From Candidatus Manganitrophus morganii (lineage in GTDB: Bacteria > Nitrospirota > Nitrospiria > SBBL01 > Manganitrophaceae), in NCBI GenBank assembly GCA_021651055.1, contig JAJHOH010000001.1, positions 3,410,001 to 3,474,000 on the forward strand: DNA of 64,000 nt. The letters are read 5' to 3'. Below are positions 1 to 7,599 of this stretch, piece by piece. The notes beneath the pieces were generated by a model. That model was not told the DNA's origin. It ran no database searches and was given only the letters and a program-made list of their open reading frames with translations. Each line of letters opens with the position of its first letter. Positions within the stretch are counted from its first letter, which is position 1. Made by a program: the position numbers and the translations under genes.

Positions 1-2016
1 AAGGGGATCGGCCTTTTTCGCCGGTCTCAATGCTTCGAGACGGCCGAACAGGTTCTCACCTATTATCGAACACGGACGGAAATCGACTATTTTCCGGTCG
101 TCGATGAGAATGAAACGGGGAGGGAAAAAATAGATGACATCCTGAGAAACCGGTTCGAGTTCAATCACGAGTCGCACCCATTGCCCGATCCGATCGACTG
201 GAAAGCCAACCCCAGCCGGGATGTCGAATGGCTGATCCTCCTCCACAAATTTTATTACGCGGTCGGCCTTGGCATGGCTTACCGGGAAACCCAGGATCCT
301 CGATACGCCGAGAAGTGGATGGCGCTAACCTCCTCCTGGATCGACTCCGTTCCCCTCGATTTCCTTCCGAGCGACGTCGCCGGCCGCCGGATCCAGAACT
401 GGATCTTTGCGCATTATTATTTCGTGACGTCGGGTCCGACCCCCGCCGTCTCGCCCGATTTCTACGTAAAATTCCTCGAATCGATCTATCGTCAGGTAAA
501 CCATCTCCGCGAGCATCTTACCCCGGCGCGGAATCACAGGACGCTCGAGCTCTACGCGATCTTTTTGGCCGCCGTTGTTTTTCCGGAGATGAAAGGGGCG
601 GAGGAGTGGCTTGCGTTTTCTAAAAACGAGCTGCTGAAGAACATACAAACCGACCTCCTCCCCGACGGCGTTCACTGCGAGCTCTCGACCGACTACCATC
701 ATCTTGTTTTGAAAAACTACCTCGGGATTCGAAGGCTGGCGGCCCTGAACGGGATCGGCATGCCGGGGGAGTTCGATTCGCTTATCCAAAAGGCGCTCAC
801 ATTTTCCCTTTATGTCCACAAGCCGGATGGATTCATTCCTTCCCTGAGCGACGGGGATGTCCGGAGCTTTCTCGATCTTCTCGCCCAGGGGTATCGGCTT
901 TACGGCTCGGAGGAGCTGCTTTATGCCGCCTCTAAGGGGAAGGGGGGACGGCCGCCGGCGCTTCGATCAAAAGGATTTCCCGCCGCCGGCTATTACATCC
1001 TCCGAAGCGGCCGGGGAAACGGGGCGGAGCCTTATGAAGACGAGCGATACCTTGTCTTCGATTGCGGCCCGTTGGGGGAGGGAAACCACGGGCATCTCGA
1101 TCTGCTGAGCATCGAGGTCGCGGGGTACGGCCGGTCGCTGATCGTCGATCCGGGACGCTACACCTATGATGAGTCGGGCGAGACGAACTGGCGGGCCCGC
1201 TTCCGAGGCACCGCTTATCACAACACGGTGATGGTCGATGGAAAAAACCAGACGGCGTATCGCTTCGACAAAAAGAAATTCAAAATCAAAGGACCCCCGC
1301 CGGATCGGGAGATGAAGCGTTTTATCTGCGGCCGCGGGTTCGATTATCTCCACGGGGTCGCTCGAAGCCATGAATATGAAGCGGTGCATGAGCGGAAGGT
1401 CTTTTTTGTCTGTCCGGAGTACTGGATCGTTTCCGATTTTCTCATCGCGCAACAGCCTCATGACTATGACCTTCTGTTCCATCTCTCGGACGAGGCGCAC
1501 CAAAAGGTCTCCGTTTCCTTAAAGAGCGACACGCTCCTGGTGAATTCACCCCATCTTGTCGTCGCGCAGGCGCTCGATCCCGAAGCCAAGCTGCACCTCG
1601 AACAGGGATATCTCTCCCGGACCTATGGGGTGAAACATCCGGCGCCGGTCCTCCGGTTTATCCGCCACGGAACGAATGTCTCCTATCACACGGTTCTCTA
1701 TCCTTATAAAGATCAAGCGCCGGGGATTTCCATGGAAGCGCTCTCTGTAACGGGCGGCTCCGGGGGGCATTGCTCGGAGGGAGCATCTGCGCTCTGCATC
1801 ATCGTGACCCGAAACGGCGAGCGGTTTTGCGATTACTACTTTACGGCTCGAAATGAGATCGGTTTGGAGTATTTCTTCAATGACCTGCAATATAACGGCA
1901 CATTCGCGTTTGTCAGAAAGGATTCGGAGGGAAGAATCGTCAGGGTTCATGCCGAACGGAGTCGAATATTATCAGTGTCGGGAAAAACGATCTTTCCTGA
2001 AGATCATCAGAGGTGA
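1..2016 (+). CDS. Heparinase II/III family protein, 5' end outside window
   Basis: The frame is open from base 1, so the gene starts upstream; the TTG at 181 is not its start. About 671 codons are visible. An alpha-helical N-terminal part with Asn-His-Arg-Thr-Leu-Glu and a DG..CE.S.(D)YH stretch is typical of the heparinase II/III N-domain. The C-terminal half carries the family's beta-sandwich hallmark GNHGHLDLLS followed by DPGRYTYD and YHNTVMVDG. Family members cleave uronic-acid polysaccharides by elimination and often sit in exopolysaccharide loci, where they may trim or edit the polymer. The neighbouring glycosyltransferases and ABC exporter support a role in making a surface glycan. 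The substrate cannot be told from sequence. The next gene follows after 3 nt. Confidence 0.85.
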   Translation, partial: KGIGLFRRSQCFETAEQVLTYYRTRTEIDYFPVVDENETGREKIDDILRNRFEFNHESHPLPDPIDWKANPSRDVEWLILLHKFYYAVGLGMAYRETQDPRYAEKWMALTSSWIDSVPLDFLPSDVAGRRIQNWIFAHYYFVTSGPTPAVSPDFYVKFLESIYRQVNHLREHLTPARNHRTLELYAIFLAAVVFPEMKGAEEWLAFSKNELLKNIQTDLLPDGVHCELSTDYHHLVLKNYLGIRRLAALNGIGMPGEFDSLIQKALTFSLYVHKPDGFIPSLSDGDVRSFLDLLAQGYRLYGSEELLYAASKGKGGRPPALRSKGFPAAGYYILRSGRGNGAEPYEDERYLVFDCGPLGEGNHGHLDLLSIEVAGYGRSLIVDPGRYTYDESGETNWRARFRGTAYHNTVMVDGKNQTAYRFDKKKFKIKGPPPDREMKRFICGRGFDYLHGVARSHEYEAVHERKVFFVCPEYWIVSDFLIAQQPHDYDLLFHLSDEAHQKVSVSLKSDTLLVNSPHLVVAQALDPEAKLHLEQGYLSRTYGVKHPAPVLRFIRHGTNVSYHTVLYPYKDQAPGISMEALSVTGGSGGHCSEGASALCIIVTRNGERFCDYYFTARNEIGLEYFFNDLQYNGTFAFVRKDSEGRIVRVHAERSRILSVSGKTIFPEDHQR

Positions 2017-2019
2017 TCG

Positions 2020-3438
2020 GTGATCCGGAATGAAGACATTCCACATGATGTAGCGCTCCCTCAATTGGCGGATGTGTTGAATCGGCCAAAGATGAAGAGG
2101 TTGTTTCAGGATGAATTTTTCCCGGAAGGAGGGTTGCAGATTCAAGGGTGTTCGATCGAACGGGTGAAGTACAAACCGGGAAAGAATTGCCTGGTTTCTT
2201 ATCGATTGGAGATACGGGACCGGATGACACAACAAGTTTTCACACAGCGGCTTTCGACCCGAATTTTCGAAAAGGGGGGGGCGATCTCCCGGTTCAAAAA
2301 AGCGCAATTACAAACCGGTGTCATGCCGGTTCTCGGAAGGGGGGTGAGCCACCTTCCCGCGCTCGACATGGTGGTCTGGGTCTTTCCCAACGACCGTAAG
2401 CTTCAGGGACTGCCGAAGATCACCGATTCGATTTATTTGAAAGAGAAGCTGCTTCCGGACCTGATGCGCTCGGCGTTTGGACCGGAGTGGATCATTTCCG
2501 AATTGTCGAATGAAGTGGTCCATTATGTTCCGGAACACACCTGCACCGTCCGGGTTTCACTTCGTCTGAAGAATTCCGAATCGAACAGAACGAAAGTGAT
2601 GACCCTCTATGGAAAGACCTACTACAACGAAGAGGGGAGAGAAGCCCATCGGATGATGGCGCAGTTGTGGGACGCCGAGATCAGGCGCACTGAACAGTTC
2701 AGAATGGCAGAACCGCTCGGTTACGATCCGGAGACAAAGAGCCTCTGGCAAATCGGCTTGCCGGGCGGAACCCTTCTGGATCGAGAGATGACCGATCTTC
2801 GTTTTTCGGCCCTTTTGGAGGGGGCGGCCGTGTCGGTGTCGGCCCTGCATCACTCCGGGCTGTCCTGTTCGAGATCGGTCGATTTAAACGATTGGGTCGT
2901 GAAATTAGAGGAGATGAGACGAGTGCTTCCGACGGCGTGGCCGTCGTGTCGGGAAATGCTTCAACCGGTGGTCGATCGTTTGGTTTTCCAGTCGAAACAC
3001 GTCAAGACGCATCCGGCCGTCACACTTCATGGAGACCTTCACTTTAAAAATTTCCTGGTAGACGGCGAAAAGGTTTCACTGATCGATCTGGATAACCTTT
3101 GTCACGGGGCCCCGCTCCAGGACATCGGAAGCTTTCTTGCGGGACTGCTTTATCGGGGCATCCTGACGCAGACGCCGGTCGAACGGCTCGAAAAAATCGG
3201 CGACCTGTTTGTCCGACATTATGAGAAACGTGTTCCATGGACCGTCTCCCGGTCGGAGCTCGGATGGTACACGGCAGCCGCCCTCATCAATGAGCGCGCT
3301 TTCCGCTGCTTAACACGGTTGAAACCTGGAAGGCGGGAAATCCTGGACCGGCTGATCCGGCTGGCCGATCGGATCAGTTTTGAATCGAGTGAATTTGGAA
3401 TTCTGTCATGGAGGAAGCAGGATGGGAACCTTCTGTAA
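2020..3438 (+). CDS. APH-fold phosphotransferase, paralog 1
   Basis: A 472-residue protein with an aminoglycoside-phosphotransferase-like kinase fold. The catalytic loop HGDLHFKN has His337, Asp339 and Asn344, and the metal-binding IDLDN has Asp356 and Asp358; an N-lobe Lys lies in LYGKTY. The region before the kinase lobe contains the signatures VVWVFPND and EVVHYVPE, shared with the paralog at 6251-7597. The GTG start lies 4 nt after the upstream stop. Proteins of this fold phosphorylate small molecules or sugars. In a glycan locus, a sugar, polyol or lipid-linked substrate is more likely than an antibiotic, but that is inference. The 3' end overlaps the radical SAM gene by 17 nt, indicating translational coupling. 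Confidence 0.8.
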   Translation: MIRNEDIPHDVALPQLADVLNRPKMKRLFQDEFFPEGGLQIQGCSIERVKYKPGKNCLVSYRLEIRDRMTQQVFTQRLSTRIFEKGGAISRFKKAQLQTGVMPVLGRGVSHLPALDMVVWVFPNDRKLQGLPKITDSIYLKEKLLPDLMRSAFGPEWIISELSNEVVHYVPEHTCTVRVSLRLKNSESNRTKVMTLYGKTYYNEEGREAHRMMAQLWDAEIRRTEQFRMAEPLGYDPETKSLWQIGLPGGTLLDREMTDLRFSALLEGAAVSVSALHHSGLSCSRSVDLNDWVVKLEEMRRVLPTAWPSCREMLQPVVDRLVFQSKHVKTHPAVTLHGDLHFKNFLVDGEKVSLIDLDNLCHGAPLQDIGSFLAGLLYRGILTQTPVERLEKIGDLFVRHYEKRVPWTVSRSELGWYTAAALINERAFRCLTRLKPGRREILDRLIRLADRISFESSEFGILSWRKQDGNLL

Positions 3439-4393
3439 AAGATTATGGGACCGCGTTTACGTCGATCAATACGGCGAAGTCTATGCTTGCTGCAAATACC
3501 AGCCGGACAAGCTCGGTAATCTTTATGAAAAAGAGTTCATGGAAATCTGGAACGGCCCGAAAATGCAGCAATACAGAAAGAATTCAATCGAAGGGACCCT
3601 CCACTGTTTTGAAGGCTGCACCCTTCTCTCGCCGGAGGAGAAGAAGAACAACGTCGTCCGAAAAACCGGGCTGACGGTCGAGGAGCGCGATTTGAAGAAG
3701 GTTCGCCTGATGTTCGGCGAGGGGTGCAATATCGCCTGCATCATGTGCAAGCAGGACCACCGCGACCGGCTCGCCCTGACCGAAGCGGTTTGGAAAGATA
3801 AAATTCCTTATCATGCCGTCAAAGTGGTCGAGTTCCAGGGGGGAGAGCCGCTCTTTATCACGGAGGGGCGGAACTGCTATCGCTATTTGACCGAGACATT
3901 GGGAAAGAAGGTCAACGTCATCACCAACGGCCTTTTGATCAATGAGGAATGGGCGGAGTTGCTCGTGAAGGGCTCCGACTACCTGATCCTTTCAATCAAC
4001 GGCGCGAGCAAACGCACGCATGAGATCGTCAATCAAGGCTCGAATTGGGAAAAGGTGATGGCGAATATCGGGCGTCTTGTCGAGGCCAAGGCTCGTCACG
4101 GGTCGAAGATCGAGCTGGTCGGGCATATGACGCTGGTCGTCGAGAATATTCGGGAGATCCCCGACTTCATCACACTGGCGCAACAGATCCGGCTCGATAC
4201 AGTCGAGTTCGGTTACGATCAGCCGACCGTTCCCCCCTGGCTGGGAGCGAATCCGGAGGTGAAGAGGACGCTCATCGAGCGGATCAAACGGGTCAGGGAA
4301 GAGGTCCCGATGAACGTCGATCAGAACAGACTGGTTCATTTAGGTCTTGTCGAAAGAGCATCTCCCGCCGTTACCGCGGGTTTATCAAGCTGA
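3422..4393 (+). CDS. Radical SAM protein with N-terminal twitch/SPASM-like domain
   Basis: A 323-residue protein. The ATG at 3422 is chosen because a GGAGGAAGCAGG Shine-Dalgarno lies just upstream; the frame is open earlier, inside the preceding gene. Residues 5-66 hold Cys5, Cys23, Cys24, Cys62 and Cys66 in a layout like a SPASM/twitch auxiliary cluster, including LGNLYEKEFMEIW. The radical SAM motif CNIACIMC (Cys102, Cys106, Cys109) comes after it, then QGGEP. This order is the reverse of ordinary SPASM enzymes and matches the known class of radical SAM proteins with an N-terminal twitch domain. Such enzymes do radical chemistry on peptides, sugars or cofactors. The substrate here is unknown; context suggests glycan tailoring. 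Confidence 0.85.
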   Translation: MGTFCKRLWDRVYVDQYGEVYACCKYQPDKLGNLYEKEFMEIWNGPKMQQYRKNSIEGTLHCFEGCTLLSPEEKKNNVVRKTGLTVEERDLKKVRLMFGEGCNIACIMCKQDHRDRLALTEAVWKDKIPYHAVKVVEFQGGEPLFITEGRNCYRYLTETLGKKVNVITNGLLINEEWAELLVKGSDYLILSINGASKRTHEIVNQGSNWEKVMANIGRLVEAKARHGSKIELVGHMTLVVENIREIPDFITLAQQIRLDTVEFGYDQPTVPPWLGANPEVKRTLIERIKRVREEVPMNVDQNRLVHLGLVERASPAVTAGLSS

Positions 4394-4421
4394 GCAGAGG
4401 GGTCTGCGGGAGGGAGTGACA

Positions 4422-5057
4422 ATGAAAGAATCCCAACCGACCAAAATATTCCTGATAAGACACGGCCAAAGTGAATGGAACGGCACAAAAAGAATATCGG
4501 GACAGCTTGATCCGCCATTGTCCAAAAAGGGGATGAAACAGGCCCGAGCGCTGGAAAAGGCGATTCGCTCTGAAAAACTTTCTGCCATCTATACGAGTAC
4601 CCTGCAGAGGTCTATTGAAACGGCGAGACCGACCGCCGAGCATCATCGGATTTCCATCCAGAAGAAAGAGGCATTCATGGAGATTCACCTCGGTATTTTA
4701 CAGGGAAGATTTCGAGATCAACGAGATCTCGAGGCGCAACGTCTTTGGATCGCTCGGTCAGCGGATCGACTGACCTATCGGATTCCGGGGGGCGAGACTT
4801 TCTCCGAGCTTGAACAACGGGTGGCCCCTTGCATCAACGAGATTCTCCAAAAGGAAGCGGGGGGTGTCGTTCTGATTGTCGGCCATCGCAATACCAATCG
4901 GGCGATTCTGGGGGCCTTAATGCGCTGGACATCTAATTCCGTGTTGGGGTTAAAGCTGAGCAGCAAATATTTGTACGAGATCACGCTCGGAGACGATCCG
5001 AGCATTAAGACTATCTCCCTGGATGAGAATCTCAAGTATGACGGTTTTAAAGTCTGA
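4422..5057 (+). CDS. Histidine phosphatase superfamily protein
   Basis: A 211-residue phosphoglycerate-mutase-like protein. The RHG motif with the phospho-acceptor His14 follows the first beta strand (IFLIRHGQSEWN), and the second catalytic His is His155 in IVGHRNTNR. The ATG at 4422 follows a GGGAGGGAG ribosome site; the frame is open further upstream over the radical SAM end. Cofactor-dependent mutases, CobC-type phosphatases and sugar-phosphate phosphatases share this fold. The gene lies in the glycan locus between two enzymes that probably handle phosphorylated substrates, so a phosphatase acting on a pathway intermediate is plausible. It is over 9 kb from the cobalamin operon, so a CobC (alpha-ribazole phosphatase) role is possible but not supported by position. 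Confidence 0.8.
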   Translation: MKESQPTKIFLIRHGQSEWNGTKRISGQLDPPLSKKGMKQARALEKAIRSEKLSAIYTSTLQRSIETARPTAEHHRISIQKKEAFMEIHLGILQGRFRDQRDLEAQRLWIARSADRLTYRIPGGETFSELEQRVAPCINEILQKEAGGVVLIVGHRNTNRAILGALMRWTSNSVLGLKLSSKYLYEITLGDDPSIKTISLDENLKYDGFKV

Positions 5058-5093
5058 ACTTTATTATCGACAGGTTATTCCGGGAGACGATGG

Positions 5094-6254
5094 GTGAAGA
5101 AGATAAAACTGGCGCATGTTGTCAATAATGCGATGGGCAGAGGCGGCGTATCGACGGTGGCCTATCACCTTTTGAAGCGCTTATCTGATGAGAGGTACGA
5201 ACGTTACCTCTATTCCTTGAAATTCGATGAGAGCGATTCTATCGCCCTGGATGGCCAGACCAACCGATTTAAAGAAATTGGCATAAAAGCATCTTTTGCC
5301 TCCCAGGATAAAAAGAAGTCTTTCGAGGTGGGGAGTCTCGCTCGGTGGCTCCTTGATCATCAGATCGATATTCTTCATACACATTCGTACAGACCCAATA
5401 TCATTGGACGACTCGCAGGGGTTTTATGTGGAAAGATGAAGATTGTCGGCCACTATCACAACTACTACGACAACAAATGGGAAAAAGACGATAGTCTTAT
5501 TTTCGATCAACTACTCGCTCCCTTTTCGGACCAGTTGATTGCCTGTTCGGAGTCGGTTCAGAAACATATCTCAGAGAGAGTCGGCGTACCGCCGGAAAAG
5601 ATCGAAGTGGTTTTAAACGGTGTCGATTTAGATCAATTCAAGCCTTGCGATGACCCGATATCGTTGAAAAGAGAGATGGGTCTCCCTCTCGATCGCAAGG
5701 TTATTGGTATGGTCGGAAGAATCTCGGAACAAAAGGCACAGGATGATTTCATTAAAGCCGCAAACCTGATCAAAAAAGCGATTCCAAATACCATTTTTCT
5801 AATCGTTGGACAAACAGGGGACGATTCCCTCATAACACGTCTGACGGAGCTTGCAGTGGCTCATGGAGTCGATAAGGATGTGATCTTTACAGGGCATATT
5901 CCCGATGTTCACCGGGTTTACTCCGTTCTCGATATTTTGGTTGTGCCTTCCCGTTGGGAAGGGCTTGCGTTAGTCTGGGTTGAGGGGATGGCCTCCGGGA
6001 AGCCGATTGTGGCGACAAACGTGGGCGCAATTCTTGAAGTGGTTGTACAGAATGAAACGGCTCTTTTGGTTCCCCCGTCGATGCCCTCTTCGATTGCATC
6101 AGGCGTCATTCGCCTTCTTAAAAACCCCGAAGAGGCAAGGACAATGGGGGAGAAAGGTCGAGAACGAGCCGAAATGTTTTCGTGGGATCGGTCGGCCATG
6201 CAACTGGACAACCTTTATAAGAAACTGATGGAAGAGAGCCGGATTTGTCCATGA
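5094..6254 (+). CDS. GT4 family glycosyltransferase
   Basis: A 386-residue GT-B enzyme. The N-terminal Rossmann half begins KIKLAHVVNNAMGRGGVSTVAYHLL, with the Gly-rich acceptor loop. The C-terminal donor half has VVGRISEQKAQDD and the E-x7-E signature in WEGLALVWVEGMASG followed by PIVATNVGA. These are standard for retaining GT4 transferases that use nucleotide-sugar donors on the cytoplasmic face. The start is GTG at 5094, 36 nt after the upstream stop. The stop overlaps the ATG of the next gene (ATGA at 6251-6254). Donor and acceptor are not predictable. Confidence 0.9.
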   Translation: MKKIKLAHVVNNAMGRGGVSTVAYHLLKRLSDERYERYLYSLKFDESDSIALDGQTNRFKEIGIKASFASQDKKKSFEVGSLARWLLDHQIDILHTHSYRPNIIGRLAGVLCGKMKIVGHYHNYYDNKWEKDDSLIFDQLLAPFSDQLIACSESVQKHISERVGVPPEKIEVVLNGVDLDQFKPCDDPISLKREMGLPLDRKVIGMVGRISEQKAQDDFIKAANLIKKAIPNTIFLIVGQTGDDSLITRLTELAVAHGVDKDVIFTGHIPDVHRVYSVLDILVVPSRWEGLALVWVEGMASGKPIVATNVGAILEVVVQNETALLVPPSMPSSIASGVIRLLKNPEEARTMGEKGRERAEMFSWDRSAMQLDNLYKKLMEESRICP

Positions 6255-7597
6255 AAGAATTCGAACTGTTTATCGACCCAGACCGGATGAGGGCTCTTTT
6301 CCAACAGCAGCTTTCTGAGTTTTCTCAAGGCCATCTTATCATTACAGACTGCCGCATCGGGTATGCCCGATATAAGACGTATAAAAAGCTGTCGTCCTGG
6401 GACAGGTCCTCTCTCGCGATCTGTTATCACCTGGAAATTCACGATCGATTGGTCCGAAAGAACAGGAGACAGATCCTCTATGCAAAGGCCTTTTTAGGAG
6501 ACCGCAGCCGGATCGAATTTCAAAAGATTAAGGGGGTTTCGTCCATTCCAAGCGGATGTGAAGAGGGGATCATGCATCTCCCCGAACTCGATATGATCGT
6601 CTGGGTTTTCCCAAACGATCCGGTATTGCTTCACCTGCTGGAGTGTATTCATCCGGAAGCGGTGAAGCGACATCTCCCTTACGACCGTCTCCCCGCCGGA
6701 CTGGATGGAGCTGCCGACATTGTCGATATCACCAGCGAGGTCGTGCATTACCGCCCGGAGGCCCGCTGTACGACCCGCTACCGCCTGCAGTGGGGCGCTC
6801 CTGATAAACCGAGGGAGCTGGCTCTCTTCGGGAAGACGTTCAGCGATGACCGGGGGAGAGAGATCCATCAGAAAATGGAGGCCCTCTGGAAGATCTCATC
6901 CAGTGATCCTAAAAGCTTTATGGTGGCAGAGCCGTTGGCCTATCAGGAGGGGATCAAAACAGTCTGGCAGGCGGGTCTCAACGGCGATCCGTTCGTCAAC
7001 GTGATCGAACGAACGAATGATCGGCCCCTCCTTGAAGCGGTTGCAGAGGGCTTGGCACGTTTCCACAAAAGCGATCTTTACAGCTCGGTTCAGATCACGC
7101 TCAATGATCACCTCGCAGAGATTCGGAAAAAGATCTCCAAACTGATGTATGCCTTTCCCGGACTGCGAGAACCGCTTCAATCCCTTGGTCAGAATTTAAC
7201 GCGACGCATGGATCGACTGACGCCGGTCCCTGAGCGAATCATTCACGGAGATTTTACCGTTCAGCAGCTCCTTGTTTGTGAAGGACGGATTGCCTTTTTT
7301 GACTTTGATGAATTTGCGATCGGGGACCCGACCCAGGACGTTGCCAATTTCATCGTCGATCTCCATTTTCGTTCGTTCGACCGAAGCCTTGTGGAAGAGA
7401 TGAAAGTCGTTTTTTCCCACGCCTACCGACGTCGGGTGGATTGGCCCCTCTCCGCCGACCGGTTGTTTTGGCATCTGCAGATTCAATTCATCACCAAAGC
7501 ATACCGGATCTACATCCAGCAAAAACCGGGGATGGAGAAAGAGATTAAAGAGATCATCGTGCTCGCCCAAGAAGGAATGGTTTTGGAGAAGGTGTGA
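6251..7597 (+). CDS. APH-fold phosphotransferase, paralog 2 (Asn to Gln in catalytic loop)
   Basis: A 448-residue paralog of the protein at 2020-3438. They share HLPELDMIVWVFPND, SEVVHYRPE, FGKTF, GREIHQKMEALW, AEPLAY and the kinase C-lobe. The catalytic loop is HGDFTVQQ: His332 and Asp334 are kept, but the Asn that coordinates metal in APH enzymes is Gln339. FDFDE (Asp351, Asp353) keeps the metal aspartates. The ATG at 6251 is chosen over the in-frame TTG at 6245 because it forms an ATGA overlap with the previous stop. Either catalysis tolerates Gln or this copy has a regulatory or altered substrate role. The pair probably arose by duplication inside the locus. Confidence 0.78.
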   Translation: MKEFELFIDPDRMRALFQQQLSEFSQGHLIITDCRIGYARYKTYKKLSSWDRSSLAICYHLEIHDRLVRKNRRQILYAKAFLGDRSRIEFQKIKGVSSIPSGCEEGIMHLPELDMIVWVFPNDPVLLHLLECIHPEAVKRHLPYDRLPAGLDGAADIVDITSEVVHYRPEARCTTRYRLQWGAPDKPRELALFGKTFSDDRGREIHQKMEALWKISSSDPKSFMVAEPLAYQEGIKTVWQAGLNGDPFVNVIERTNDRPLLEAVAEGLARFHKSDLYSSVQITLNDHLAEIRKKISKLMYAFPGLREPLQSLGQNLTRRMDRLTPVPERIIHGDFTVQQLLVCEGRIAFFDFDEFAIGDPTQDVANFIVDLHFRSFDRSLVEEMKVVFSHAYRRRVDWPLSADRLFWHLQIQFITKAYRIYIQQKPGMEKEIKEIIVLAQEGMVLEKV

Positions 7598-7599
7598 GA

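Noticed and set aside
181-2016. TTG at 181 as the start of the heparinase-like gene
   Set aside because: The frame is open to base 1 and encodes plausible protein before 181, so the true start is outside the window.
4422-5057. Histidine phosphatase as CobC of cobalamin synthesis
   Set aside because: It sits inside the glycan locus, over 9 kb from the corrin operon, and the fold is too general to assign CobC.
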